A stretch of 64,000 nucleotides of DNA, taken from the IMG/VR virus record IMGVR_UViG_3300048687_000070, positions 24,185 through 88,184 of that record; one strand, given 5' to 3'. Positions 1 through 7,749 of the stretch are shown here, in pieces. Numbering within the stretch: the stretch's first letter is position 1; each line of letters opens with the position of its first letter. The notes beneath the pieces were generated by a model. It ran no database searches. It saw only the letters and a program-made list of their open reading frames with translations, and was not told where the DNA came from. This DNA is from a virus. The translations under genes and the position numbers were made by a program.

Positions 1-2
1 CA

Positions 3-42
3 GGCCCGCCGGGGCGACCCCCCCCCGGAGCCCCGGCGGGCC
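3..42. terminator. Perfect 13-bp hairpin before the early operon
   Basis: Bases 3-15 are the exact reverse complement of bases 30-42, with a 14-nt loop. No long T tract follows. The hairpin ends about 20 nt before the ribosome binding site of the first gene. A hairpin in the equivalent place (62735-62777) precedes the homologous gene pair at the right end of the window. It probably separates an upstream early transcript from the recombination genes. Confidence 0.65.
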
Positions 43-71
43 TCCCTTCGCACACCCTTTTGGAGCTCGAA

Positions 72-362
72 ATGCAGAACATGAGCCGCGAGGAACTCAT
101 CAGCCTCCTCGACAACATCAAGGACCGCGTTGCCTCCGGTGACAGCCTCGAAGGCAATCTCCAGTACCTGCTCGCCGATGTTGATGCCGAACATCCCTAC
201 GACGTAGCCGCCACCTTCCGAGTCGGCAACCGGACGGGGCAGGGCGGCTGCATCCTGATCGGCGCCGACTCCGGCCCTCTCGGCTGCAAGTGCGGCGACA
301 CGGTCGGCCCGTTCGACGCGAAGACCGGCCGCTGCGAGACCTGCACCGAGGCCGCCGCATGA
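72..362 (+). CDS. Small zinc-ribbon early phage protein
   Basis: A 96-residue acidic protein of unknown function. The start ATG at 72 was chosen because GGAG (62-65) lies six bases upstream; a TTG at 60 and an ATG at 81 are alternatives. The C-terminus has a CxC...CxxC pattern (CKCGDTVGPF then CETC), which looks like a zinc ribbon. The stop overlaps the nuclease start (ATGA), implying translational coupling. The paralogue at 62805-63134 shares only this C-terminal ribbon, so the N-terminal halves were exchanged or diverged separately. Confidence 0.75.
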   Translation: MQNMSREELISLLDNIKDRVASGDSLEGNLQYLLADVDAEHPYDVAATFRVGNRTGQGGCILIGADSGPLGCKCGDTVGPFDAKTGRCETCTEAAA

Positions 363-1234
363 CCACGATCGCCGAGCCGACGACCACCGAGGCGCCCGCC
401 CTGGGCCTGCACACGGACCTCTCCAACGAGGCCTACCACGCGGACAAGACGAGCCTGTCGTCGTCCGGCGCCCGCAAGCTCCTGCCGCCGTCCTGCCCCG
501 CCAAGTTCCGCTGGGAGCAGGACAACCCGCAGCCGGCCAGCAAGACGTTCGACTACGGCAACGCCGCCCACAAACTCGTGCTCGGCAACGGCCCGCAGCT
601 CGTCGTCATCGACCACGACACCTGGAACACCAAGGCCGCCAAGGCCGCGGTCGCCGAGGCCCGCGCCATGGGCGCCATCCCCCTCAAGCGGCACGAGATG
701 CAGATGGTCGCCGACATGGCCACCGCCATCCGACGCCACCCGCTCGCCGCCGCGCTCCTCGACCCCGCCTACGGGGCGCCCGAACAGTCCGGGTTCTGGA
801 TCGACGGCCCGTCCGGGATCCGGCGCCGAGTCCGCTTCGACTGGCTGCCCTCCATGCAGGGAGGCCGACTGATCGTCCCCGACTACAAGACAGCCGCCGA
901 CGCCAGCGACGACGCCTTCCAGAAGGCCATCGACAAGTACGGCTACAACCAGCAAGCCGCCTGGTACGAGGAAGCCGCCCAAGCCCTCGACTTCGGAGAC
1001 GAGACCACCGAACTCCTCTTCGTGGTCCAGGAGAAGACGGCCCCCTACCTGGTCAACGTCATCGGCCTCGACTACTTCGCCCGCGAGATCGGCCGCGCCA
1101 AGAACCGGGCCGCCATCGAGACCTTCGCCGAGTGCACCGAGAGCGGCAACTGGCCCGGCTACGCCGACGAAAACCCCAACTACGTGCCTCTGCCCGGCTG
1201 GGCCGAGAACCGCGACAAGGAGATCTACCTGTGA
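359..1234 (+). CDS. RecE-like PD-(D/E)XK exonuclease
   Basis: A 291-residue protein resembling phage exodeoxyribonuclease VIII/RecE nucleases (DUF3799-type PDDEXK domain). The N-terminal LSSSGARKLL segment followed by PAKFRWE matches the family's opening motif. The candidate catalytic core is D161 (RFDWL) and D175-Y-K177 (PDYKTA). These enzymes resect double-strand ends to give ssDNA for a partner annealase, and the next gene is a plausible partner, overlapping this one by GTGA. Start ATG 359 overlaps the preceding stop. A paralogue (63131-63997) differs at eight positions over about 279 aligned residues. Confidence 0.85.
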   Translation: MTTIAEPTTTEAPALGLHTDLSNEAYHADKTSLSSSGARKLLPPSCPAKFRWEQDNPQPASKTFDYGNAAHKLVLGNGPQLVVIDHDTWNTKAAKAAVAEARAMGAIPLKRHEMQMVADMATAIRRHPLAAALLDPAYGAPEQSGFWIDGPSGIRRRVRFDWLPSMQGGRLIVPDYKTAADASDDAFQKAIDKYGYNQQAAWYEEAAQALDFGDETTELLFVVQEKTAPYLVNVIGLDYFAREIGRAKNRAAIETFAECTESGNWPGYADENPNYVPLPGWAENRDKEIYL

Positions 1235-2103
1235 GCTTCCCCGCCCCCACCCAGCCGGCCACCCAGATCGGGCAGGCCACCGCGATCGAGCTCTCGCGTG
1301 CCGAGGCCGAGGTCAAGGCCGCCGTGTTCGTCGCCAAGCAGAACCCGCGCAACATCCAGACCGCGCAGGCCGAAATGCGCTTCGTGTGCAGCCAGCTCGC
1401 CGTCGCCGAGAAGGCGTTCTTCTCGTACCCGAAGGCGAAGCAGATCATCAAGGGCCCGTCCATCCACCTCGCCCGCGAACTCGCCCTGATCTGGGGCAAC
1501 CTCCAGCACGGAACCATGGAACTGTCCCGCGACACCGCGGCCGGCCAGTCCGAGATCCTCGCCTACGCCTGGGACCTGGAGCGCAACTCCCGCAGCTCCC
1601 AGATCTTCATCGCCCCGCACGTCACGGACACCAAGCAGGGCAAGAAGAACCTCACCGATCTTCGCGACATCTACGAGAACAACAGCAACCTCGGCGCCCG
1701 CCGCCTCCGAGAAGCGATCTTCGCGGTCCTGCCGGCCTGGTTCGTCGCCGAAGCCGTGACGCTCTGCCAGCAGACGATCGACAACGGCAACGGAACCCCG
1801 CTCGCAGAGCGGATCGAAACGGCCGTCCGCGAGTACAAGGCCGTCGGCGTCACGCTCCAGCAGCTGGAGAAGAAGCTCGGCCGACCGCAGGCCGAGTGGA
1901 CCGACAAGGACGCAGGCGAACTCCAGGTCATCTACCAGTCCGTGTACCGCGGCGAGATCACCCGCGACCAGGCCTTCCCGCCCGAGCACATCACCGGCGC
2001 CGAGATCACCAAGAAGCGCGAGACGCCGACGGCGAACGACCACGCGCAGGAACCCAAGCCCGAGCCGGCCGACTGGCCCGAGACCGTACAGCCCCCGCAG
2101 TAG
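1231..2103 (+). CDS. Probable RecT-like ssDNA annealing protein
   Basis: A 290-residue protein starting at GTG 1231 behind an AAGGAG, overlapping the nuclease stop. I recognise it by context and overall character rather than by a firm motif. Single-strand annealing proteins sit directly after RecE-type nucleases in phage operons. The central region combines alternating helices with a predicted beta core (about residues 60-130), and the charged Pro/Glu-rich tail (about 255-290) resembles the disordered tails of annealases. It could also be a Sak-type or unrelated recombination mediator. A second copy begins at 63994. Confidence 0.6.
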   Translation: MSFPAPTQPATQIGQATAIELSRAEAEVKAAVFVAKQNPRNIQTAQAEMRFVCSQLAVAEKAFFSYPKAKQIIKGPSIHLARELALIWGNLQHGTMELSRDTAAGQSEILAYAWDLERNSRSSQIFIAPHVTDTKQGKKNLTDLRDIYENNSNLGARRLREAIFAVLPAWFVAEAVTLCQQTIDNGNGTPLAERIETAVREYKAVGVTLQQLEKKLGRPQAEWTDKDAGELQVIYQSVYRGEITRDQAFPPEHITGAEITKKRETPTANDHAQEPKPEPADWPETVQPPQ

Positions 2104-2116
2104 CCCGCACACGCCT

Positions 2117-2145
2117 GACCCGGCTGCGGGCAATGCAGCCGGGTC
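2117..2145. terminator. Perfect 11-bp hairpin
   Basis: GACCCGGCTGC (2117-2127) pairs exactly with 2135-2145, with a 7-nt loop. It lies between the annealase stop and the next ribosome binding site (AGGAG at 2152-2156). There is no T tract, so it may attenuate transcription or stabilise mRNA rather than fully terminate. Confidence 0.55.
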
Positions 2146-2163
2146 CCCAACAGGAGACCACAC

Positions 2164-2439
2164 ATGACCAACCAGACGTCCGACTTCCGCTCCACCTCCG
2201 CGCAGGAGTGGGCTGACGCCCTCCAGACGAGCAAGCTCCAGCCCGGCCCGACCTTCGGCTACCAGATGGTCGACGGCACCTGGACCTGCGCCCTGCACCT
2301 CGCCATCAGCAGCGAGCTCACGGCCGACGCGCAGCGCCTCCTCGCCGCCGAACTCCAGCAGGCCATCAGCGACACCGTGAACCGCGTCCTCTACCTGGAC
2401 CCCGTCAGCGTCCGCGTCCGCGAGGAGGCGGCCCGATGA
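2164..2439 (+). CDS. Small phage protein of unknown function
   Basis: A 91-residue protein with ATG 2164 eight bases after CAGGAG. It has a WADALQ helix near the N-terminus, a short beta-type segment (FGYQMVDGTWTCALH), and a helix ending in a basic C-terminus. Cysteine content is low and no membrane segment is seen. The stop overlaps the start of the ASCH gene (ATGA). No family recognised. Confidence 0.7.
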   Translation: MTNQTSDFRSTSAQEWADALQTSKLQPGPTFGYQMVDGTWTCALHLAISSELTADAQRLLAAELQQAISDTVNRVLYLDPVSVRVREEAAR

Positions 2440-2831
2440 AGGCACTGACCATCAAACAGCCCTGGGCGGACGCGATCGCCCACAGCACGAAGCGGACCGA
2501 GAACCGCACCTGGACCACTCGCTACCGCGGCCCGATCCTCATCCACGCCGGCGTCAGCTACGACCGCCACGCCGACCTGCCCGACGGCACCGTCGTACTC
2601 GACTGGCCCGACTACCGGGGCGCGATCATCGCGACCGCCGAACTCGCCGACGTCCACTTCTCTGCTGGTTGCTGCACGCCGTGGGGCGAACCGGACGTCT
2701 ACCACTGGCAGCTCACCGAGGTGTACGCCCTGCCGGAGCCCGTACTCACCAAGGGACGCCTGCAGCTGTGGACGCCAGCGCCCGCCATCATCCGCGCCGC
2801 CCTCGACCAGGTCGAGGAGGACGCGTCATGA
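2436..2831 (+). CDS. ASCH-domain protein
   Basis: A 131-residue protein that looks like an ASCH domain over nearly its whole length. It opens with MKALTIKQPWADAI, followed by KRTENRTW, and has a later GAIIATAEL strand and a Trp-rich C-terminal strand. ASCH domains have a PUA-like fold and bind RNA or modified nucleosides; phage members are common, but their targets are mostly unknown. A role in nucleotide or RNA metabolism during infection is inference. Both ends overlap neighbouring genes by four bases. Confidence 0.8.
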   Translation: MKALTIKQPWADAIAHSTKRTENRTWTTRYRGPILIHAGVSYDRHADLPDGTVVLDWPDYRGAIIATAELADVHFSAGCCTPWGEPDVYHWQLTEVYALPEPVLTKGRLQLWTPAPAIIRAALDQVEEDAS

Positions 2832-3193
2832 GCGCCCAACTTCAGTTCCCCGAGCCGGTCCACGGCGCCATCAGCCCCGCCGCGGCCGAGCAGGCGAAGG
2901 CCAACGGCATAGCCCGCGCCACCGAGAACACGAACCCCGACTGGGCGACGGCCTGCCGCAACGCGATCACCGTCATGGCCCGCCGCGGCATCCCGTTCCA
3001 GGCCGCCGACCTCATCGCCGAACGCCTCGTCGACGAGCCGGACTCCACCGCCCGCTGGGGCGCCGCCTTCAACGGCGCCGCCCGCGCAGGCCTCATCGAG
3101 GAAGCCGGCTTCGTCAAGTCCAAGCGCGCCACCGTCCACGGCTCCATCTGCAAGCAGTGGACCGGCACCGCGCAGGGGAGGGCCGCCGCGTGA
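2828..3193 (+). CDS. Small phage DNA-metabolism-type protein, unknown
   Basis: A 121-residue protein with ATG 2828 after GAGGAGG (2814-2820). The sequence is helical and winged-helix-like: an RNAITVMARRG helix, a QAADLIAERL segment and a final beta-hairpin. That pattern resembles small phage proteins sometimes predicted to be wHTH factors. I cannot name a family. It sits between the ASCH gene and a membrane protein gene in an unbroken chain of four-base overlaps. Confidence 0.7.
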   Translation: MSAQLQFPEPVHGAISPAAAEQAKANGIARATENTNPDWATACRNAITVMARRGIPFQAADLIAERLVDEPDSTARWGAAFNGAARAGLIEEAGFVKSKRATVHGSICKQWTGTAQGRAAA

Positions 3194-3453
3194 AAGAGGA
3201 CGTCCTCGCCGCGATCGCCACGTTCGCGACGCTCACCGAGCTCATCACCTGGCTCCTCATCGCCGCCGCCGCCATCGGCTACACGGTCATCGGCTGGCTC
3301 ACCTACCGGATCGTCCACCTCACCGCCGCCGCCATCGCCGACCGGCACCGCCTCCGCCGCGACCTCCGCCGCCTGGAGAGCTACATCAACCACCCCAGCG
3401 TCCGCCGCTACCACGACAGCGTCCAACCCGCCCGGAAGGAGGAGACGCCATGA
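3190..3453 (+). CDS. Small single-pass membrane protein
   Basis: An 87-residue protein starting at GTG 3190, overlapping the previous stop. One long hydrophobic stretch (about residues 12-45, including TELITWLLIAAAAIGYTVIG) is followed by an Arg-rich cytoplasmic-type tail. It is probably inner-membrane anchored. The function is unknown. Its place inside the replication operon could suit membrane attachment of a phage complex or superinfection control, but that is speculative. Confidence 0.7.
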   Translation: MKEDVLAAIATFATLTELITWLLIAAAAIGYTVIGWLTYRIVHLTAAAIADRHRLRRDLRRLESYINHPSVRRYHDSVQPARKEETP

Positions 3454-4301
3454 CCAGCACCAAGACCCTCCCGCCGCACGGAACCTACGCCCGCGCCAAC
3501 GGCAGCCCCGGAAGGCGCCCCGCATGCCACTGCGAGCCGTGCCGGACCACACGTAACCGCATCAAGAAGCGCAACAAGGTCAACCGAGAGCTCGGCCGCG
3601 CAGCCATGGTCAACGCCACCTCCGCGCGAGCCCACTTGGCATTACTGCGGCAGACCATGACCTGGCCGCAGATCGCGGACCGCACCTCCTGCGAAGAAGG
3701 GCACCTCCGGGAGATCGCTGTCGGCAAGGTTCCGACCATCCGGCGCACCACGCTCAACAAAGTGCTCGCAACGAAGCCCGAGCCGCCAGCCCCCGGCAAG
3801 TTCGTCGACGCCACCGGCACCATCCGCCGGGTACGTGCCCTCCGAGCCGTCGGCTACTCGGCGACGAACATCGCCACATCGTTCGGGTTCGCCGAGACCC
3901 ACGTCCGCCAGATCTCCCGCGGCACCCAGCCGACCGTGCGGCAGCGCATCGCCGACAAGATCGCCGCCGTCTACGCGGAAATCAGCAACCTGCCTGTACC
4001 CATCGGTGCGGGCGCGACCATGTCCCGCAACTACGCGGCAGCCCAAGGATGGGCGCCACCCGGAGCCTGGGACGACATCGACGACCCAAACTCCACGCCG
4101 GATACGACGGTCATCGAGCTCAACTTCCACGAGCGTGCCGAACTCCGCCGCGAAGAGATCATCCACTTCGCCTGGTGCGGCCACACCCCCGAGCAGATCC
4201 TCGACCGCCTCAACGGCGAAGTGTCCATCTCCACCGTCCGCGCCGTCGTGCACGAGTGGCGCACCGGGGAGAAGCGCGACCGGAAGCAGGTGGCCGCGTG
4301 A
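3450..4301 (+). CDS. HTH DNA-binding phage protein with N-terminal zinc ribbon
   Basis: A 283-residue protein. The N-terminus has a CHCEPC knuckle. Three segments then look like sigma-4/resolvase-type helix-turn-helix units: TWPQIADRTSCEEGHLREI (about 72-90), YSATNIATSFGFAETHVRQI and a C-terminal HTPEQILDRLN...STVRAVVHEW unit. Tandem HTH proteins of this type are common in actinophage early regions. The neighbour at 4298 has a similar unit and overlaps its stop. Likely a DNA-binding regulator of phage genes or replication; the target is unknown. Confidence 0.75.
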   Translation: MTSTKTLPPHGTYARANGSPGRRPACHCEPCRTTRNRIKKRNKVNRELGRAAMVNATSARAHLALLRQTMTWPQIADRTSCEEGHLREIAVGKVPTIRRTTLNKVLATKPEPPAPGKFVDATGTIRRVRALRAVGYSATNIATSFGFAETHVRQISRGTQPTVRQRIADKIAAVYAEISNLPVPIGAGATMSRNYAAAQGWAPPGAWDDIDDPNSTPDTTVIELNFHERAELRREEIIHFAWCGHTPEQILDRLNGEVSISTVRAVVHEWRTGEKRDRKQVAA

Positions 4302-4729
4302 ACGCCAACCGTGTCGGCGCCGGCCAGCGCGAACGCCTCTACGCCTCCACCACCGTCACCTTCGACGGCGACCTCGACCTCATCGCCATCGACCGTGCCC
4401 TCAACGGTGAACACGTGAAACTCACCGCCGATGAGAAGCGGTACGCGGCACGGATCCTCGACGCCCGCGGATATGACTTGACTGCCATCGGGAAGCGCAT
4501 CGGCTCCGACCGCACCACCGTCGAGGGCTGGAAGAGGAACGACTGGAAGCCCGGCCCTTCGTCCATACCGCCGACGTACAGCCTCCCCGCCGAGCCGAAG
4601 TGCGGCGAGCCCCGCATGTACCGCCGACACCTCAAGAACGGCGAGAAGCCGTGCGACGCCTGCCGCGCCGCCAACGCTGCCGCCGACCGCCGATACCGGC
4701 TCACCGGCAGCCGCGCACCAGCCGCGTGA
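4298..4729 (+). CDS. HTH DNA-binding phage protein with C-terminal zinc ribbon
   Basis: A 143-residue protein starting at GTG 4298. An HTH-like unit (YDLTAIGKRIGSDRTTVEGW) is followed by a C-terminal CGEPRMYRRHLKNGEKPCDAC segment. That Cys-rich tail is often found at the end of actinophage HTH proteins. It mirrors the upstream gene, whose zinc knuckle is at the N-terminus. Probably a DNA-binding protein; paired action of the two is inference. Confidence 0.7.
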   Translation: MNANRVGAGQRERLYASTTVTFDGDLDLIAIDRALNGEHVKLTADEKRYAARILDARGYDLTAIGKRIGSDRTTVEGWKRNDWKPGPSSIPPTYSLPAEPKCGEPRMYRRHLKNGEKPCDACRAANAAADRRYRLTGSRAPAA

Positions 4730-4790
4730 CCGGCCGCCGCGCCGGGACCTGACCAACCCGCCTCACCCGCTCCGCCAGAGAGAAGTTCTC

Positions 4791-5816
4791 ATGCCCTGGG
4801 TCCGTTTGGACGATCGCTTCCCCTCGCACCGCAAGGTGGCGCTGCTGTCCGATCGCGCCTTCAGGCTGTACATCTCGGGCCTCTGCTGGTGCTCGGAGAA
4901 CCTCACCGAAGGCAAGATCCTCGACCGTGAACTCGCCGTCGTGTCCCGAGTCCGAGGCCTCAAGGCCGCCGCGAAAGAGCTCGAAGAAGCCCACCTGTGG
5001 GATCGGGTTAGCGGCGGCTGGCAGATCCACGACTACCTCGAATACAACCCCGAGCGCGCCAAGATCCAGGCCGATCGTCAGGCCAATGCCGCCCGGCAGC
5101 AGTCATTCCGCGACCGGAAGAAAGCGGAGCGCGCAGCCAAGAAGGTCGCCGAAGAAGCAGCCCGTAACGCCATGCGTAACGGCGTTACGGACCCTGCCGA
5201 GAACGGCGAAAACGATACGACGGCGACAGGAACGCGACACGACGACGACACGACGACGCGAGAAAGCCACGCGCAAAATCAGCGATCGTCGCAGGTCAGC
5301 GAGATTCGTAACGCCGTTAATAACGGCACCCCCGTCCCACTCCCCGTAGTTCCTCCTACGGAGGAACTACAACAACAGAAAGCTAGCTACGAAGAGCCCG
5401 CCCGCATCGGCGATCGCCCCCGCATCCCCGATGCCTCGCGCCCCCTCGTCGACAAGATCACCGCCCAAGGCATGGTCGTCGGCTGGGACCTGCAGCCCAA
5501 CGAGTGGTTCCTCATCGACGCCCTCATCCGTCGCTGCGGCGTGGACGCCCTCGTCGTCTCCGCGGTCGGCAGCTGGCAGGGCGCCCGCAGACAGCCCCGT
5601 TCCGCCCGCTACTTCATCCCGGCATGGCGAGACGTGCCCGACGCGATCACCCCAGAAGCGCCCCACGAACACTCCCTGCCCATCGCGGTCGGACAGGTCG
5701 TTCCGATCAACGGCCAGCAGCGCCCCGCCACTTCAGACCTCCGCACCCAACAGGCGATCGAGACCGGTCGCCGCCTGCAAGCCCTCGCCGACGCCAAGAA
5801 CCAGGAGAACCGATGA
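4791..5816 (+). CDS. Phage replication initiator (DnaD/O-like)
   Basis: A 341-residue protein with ATG 4791 behind AGAGAGAAG. The N-terminal ~100 residues open with WVRLDDRFPSHRKVALL and form a winged-helix type domain as in actinophage replication initiators. A long polar, low-complexity linker (about 100-215) follows, then a compact C-terminal domain with WDLQPNEWFLIDALIRRCG. The linker-coding DNA holds repeats and inverted repeats that look like an origin (see 5163-5370), an arrangement like gene O of lambda. It would recruit host replication proteins to the origin; no helicase gene is seen nearby. Confidence 0.7.
   Translation: MPWVRLDDRFPSHRKVALLSDRAFRLYISGLCWCSENLTEGKILDRELAVVSRVRGLKAAAKELEEAHLWDRVSGGWQIHDYLEYNPERAKIQADRQANAARQQSFRDRKKAERAAKKVAEEAARNAMRNGVTDPAENGENDTTATGTRHDDDTTTRESHAQNQRSSQVSEIRNAVNNGTPVPLPVVPPTEELQQQKASYEEPARIGDRPRIPDASRPLVDKITAQGMVVGWDLQPNEWFLIDALIRRCGVDALVVSAVGSWQGARRQPRSARYFIPAWRDVPDAITPEAPHEHSLPIAVGQVVPINGQQRPATSDLRTQQAIETGRRLQALADAKNQENR
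5163..5370. other. Candidate replication origin inside the initiator gene
   Basis: Within the linker-coding part of the initiator gene there are three CGTAACG(C/G)C elements (5163-5171, 5175-5183, 5307-5315). The second is part of the palindrome CGTAACG-G-CGTTACG (5175-5189). The third runs into GCCGTTA-A-TAACGGC (5313-5327). A perfect 11-bp inverted repeat follows (5346-5356 with 5360-5370, 3-nt loop). The stretch is visibly richer in A and T than its surroundings. Internal origins in initiator genes are known from lambdoid phages; applying that here is inference. Confidence 0.5.
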
Positions 5817-6499
5817 TCAGCTACGAAGAGGCCGGACAGCTCCTAGGTCTCGCCGCCGCCCGAGACCAGCGCACCGTCGGAGACGCCGACGTCCTCGCCT
5901 GGCACGCAGACCTCAACACGGCGGGCGTCTCCTACGCCGACGCCAGCGCCGCCCTCACCCGCTTCTACGCCGTCGACATGGCCGGCCTCGAACCCGAGAA
6001 GCGCCGCCGCGTCACCACCCCCGACGTCATCGGCATCGCCCGCAAGATCCGCAACGAGCGCCTCGCCAACTTCACCTACGAACCGCCACCCGGTGACTCC
6101 GACCCGGACTATGTCCGGCGCCTCCGCGGCCAGATCGAAGCCACCGCCAGCGGGCAGGTACCGCCACCGCGGGAGCGCCCCGCCCTGGAGGGCGAGCCCA
6201 GCGCGCAGATGCGAGCCCTCGTTGCCGGGATCGGGCGCCCCGTCGCCGACACCGACGAGGAAGCCGCCGCGGAGGCCGAGCGCGACACCGTCCGCCGCTC
6301 CGGACCGCTCGGCCGGGAGTGCCCCAAGTGCGCGGCTGCCATCGGCCGGCCGTGTCGCACACCCCGCGGCAAGGAGCGTGCACCGCATCCGGCCCGCAAG
6401 GGCGAGACAGCGAACCCCGAGGAAGAGCGCGCCGAGATGGACCGGCGCCGCGCCGCCTCCGCCGCCTCCCTGCAACGCCGCCAAGAGGAGATCGCCTGA
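5813..6499 (+). CDS. Replication-associated protein with phage zinc finger
   Basis: A 228-residue protein directly coupled to the initiator (ATGATG junction). The N-terminal ~90 residues are helical and resemble small proteins placed after actinophage initiators. The C-terminal half has CPKCAAAIGRPCRTPRGKER followed by HPAR, the pattern of a phage DNA-binding zinc-finger domain. The tail is a charged coiled-coil-like helix. Its position suggests a helicase-loading or initiation accessory role, but I see no motif that proves it. Confidence 0.65.
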   Translation: MISYEEAGQLLGLAAARDQRTVGDADVLAWHADLNTAGVSYADASAALTRFYAVDMAGLEPEKRRRVTTPDVIGIARKIRNERLANFTYEPPPGDSDPDYVRRLRGQIEATASGQVPPPRERPALEGEPSAQMRALVAGIGRPVADTDEEAAAEAERDTVRRSGPLGRECPKCAAAIGRPCRTPRGKERAPHPARKGETANPEEERAEMDRRRAASAASLQRRQEEIA

Positions 6500-6792
6500 T
6501 GGACGCCAACGACCCGCGCATGGACCTCGTCGACTGCGAGCTCGCCCGCATGCGCTACGAGGCCGGCGACACCGGCATCCAGATCGCAGAAGGCTGGGCG
6601 GCCGCCGCGGTGTACGCGATCCTCGCCGTCCACGAAGGCCGGGCCAAAGACCCGCGATCCTTCCCGGGCTTCGGTGACGGCACTCCGGAGGAGACAGCCC
6701 GCCGCATCGTCGCCCGGCTCCTCGACGCCGGATGGCGACCACCGGACGCCGAATGCCTCGACGTGCCGGAGATCCCGGAGTCTGCGTCGTGA
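6499..6792 (+). CDS. Small early phage protein, unknown
   Basis: A 97-residue protein starting at ATG 6499, one base into the previous stop. It contains a helical ELARMRYEAGDTGIQ segment and an RRIVARLLDAGWRPP segment of the kind seen in many small Streptomyces phage proteins. No catalytic or metal-binding motif. Coupled at both ends. Confidence 0.65.
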   Translation: MDANDPRMDLVDCELARMRYEAGDTGIQIAEGWAAAAVYAILAVHEGRAKDPRSFPGFGDGTPEETARRIVARLLDAGWRPPDAECLDVPEIPESAS

Positions 6793-7106
6793 GCGACTTC
6801 GAGCCGGAGATCGACGACATCCGGGCGATGCGCCGCGAGAACGGCGGCGCCGACCTGAAGGCGTTCCTCCGCCAGCAGATCGCGAACGGCCGCACCCGCC
6901 GTGAACAGCCCGCCGCAGGGCCGGTGTTGAAGCCGCCCGGCCACCGCCCCGGCGCCTGGCCGCCCGGTTGTAGCCCGCCCGGCCCACCGCCGGAACGCCA
7001 GATACCCGACCACGTGTGGCGGGCCGCAGCCCGCCACACCAGCAACGAGACCAACCGACCCGACGAGCCGTGCGACTGCGGCAACTGCCCTGAGGAGACC
7101 CGATGA
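6789..7106 (+). CDS. Small Pro/Arg-rich early protein, unknown
   Basis: A 105-residue protein starting at GTG 6789 in overlap with the preceding stop. An acidic helical N-terminus is followed by a proline-rich disordered middle and a C-terminal CDCGNC cluster that could bind a metal. Function unknown. The reading frame is supported mainly by four-base overlaps on both sides. Confidence 0.6.
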   Translation: MSDFEPEIDDIRAMRRENGGADLKAFLRQQIANGRTRREQPAAGPVLKPPGHRPGAWPPGCSPPGPPPERQIPDHVWRAAARHTSNETNRPDEPCDCGNCPEETR

Positions 7107-7408
7107 CCCTGCATTCCGGCGCCCCGATGCCCGACAGCCTGCGGCACTTCATGCGCGCCAAGCAGCACCCGGCCCGCTCCGTGCCGTGCCCGCACTGCGG
7201 GGCGCACGCCCACCAGCCGTGCCATCTCCGCACTGCCAACCGGCAGTTGGTTCAGCCGCACCCGCAGCGGGTCTCGGACTGGGCGCAGACGACGGCCTGC
7301 TGCCCCGAGTGCCAGGTCGAGCCGGCCATCCAGTGCCACGACGACGGCCGCGCCCGCAACACCGTTCACGCCCGCCGCTACCAGGAAGCCGAGGAAGTCG
7401 CCGCATGA
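7103..7408 (+). CDS. Double zinc-ribbon phage protein
   Basis: A 101-residue protein with two Cys/His clusters: CPHCGAHAHQPCHLRTANR and CCPECQVEPAIQC. Both resemble the phage zinc-finger pattern CPxC...PC found in the protein at 5813. It is likely a small nucleic-acid-binding protein. It lies directly before an HTH/zinc-ribbon regulator with ATGA overlaps. Confidence 0.7.
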   Translation: MTLHSGAPMPDSLRHFMRAKQHPARSVPCPHCGAHAHQPCHLRTANRQLVQPHPQRVSDWAQTTACCPECQVEPAIQCHDDGRARNTVHARRYQEAEEVAA

Positions 7409-7749
7409 CCGCCAACCGCAAGGCTCGCACTGAGGGCGACACGGCGATCTCCCGGGTCGTGGGGCAGAACCTCAAGCGCCTGCGGGCCGCCCGTGGGCTG
7501 TCCCAGCGCCGACTGGTGGCACTGGCGCAGGAGAAGGGTTTCCGCCTCAATCACGCCTCGTACTCCCGAATCGAGCTGGGCCGCAATGCGAAGGGCGGGC
7601 TGCGCGCGGTCACCGTTGACGAACTGGTGGCCTACGCCACGGTTCTCGAGGTCCGGCCCGAGCGCTTGCTTGAGGAGCCGACGTGTCTCGCCTGCTGCGG
7701 CGCGCCGCCTGCAGGGTTCGCATGCCGCGAGTGCGGAGCCGAGTCGTGA
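7405..7749 (+). CDS. XRE-family HTH protein with C-terminal zinc ribbon
   Basis: A 114-residue protein. The XRE/Cro HTH spans about residues 20-85: an NLKRLRAARGLSQRRLV helix, the recognition part HASYSRIELGR, and a closing TVDELVAYATVLEV segment. The C-terminus has CLACCGAPPAGFACREC, a short zinc ribbon. Likely a Cro-like transcription regulator expressed from within the early operon. The ribbon after the HTH is unusual for XRE proteins. Confidence 0.8.
   Translation: MTANRKARTEGDTAISRVVGQNLKRLRAARGLSQRRLVALAQEKGFRLNHASYSRIELGRNAKGGLRAVTVDELVAYATVLEVRPERLLEEPTCLACCGAPPAGFACRECGAES

Larger units (their letters stand above)
48..1240 (+). repeat. Left copy of the duplicated early recombination module
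   Basis: This stretch matches 62782-64000 in the same orientation. An 18-nt leader containing the GGAG ribosome binding site (48-65) is identical to 62782-62799. The 5' part of the small gene that follows differs, its last ~28 codons are alike, and the nuclease gene is nearly identical. The shared stretch runs off the right end of the window, so the full extent of the repeat is unknown. It is a potential substrate for homologous recombination over a 62.7 kb interval. Confidence 0.9.

Noticed and set aside
5843-7369. A 508-codon leftward open frame opposite the replication accessory genes
   Set aside because: It is the mirror of well-coupled rightward genes; the translation is Arg/Gly/Ser-rich and has no ribosome binding site.
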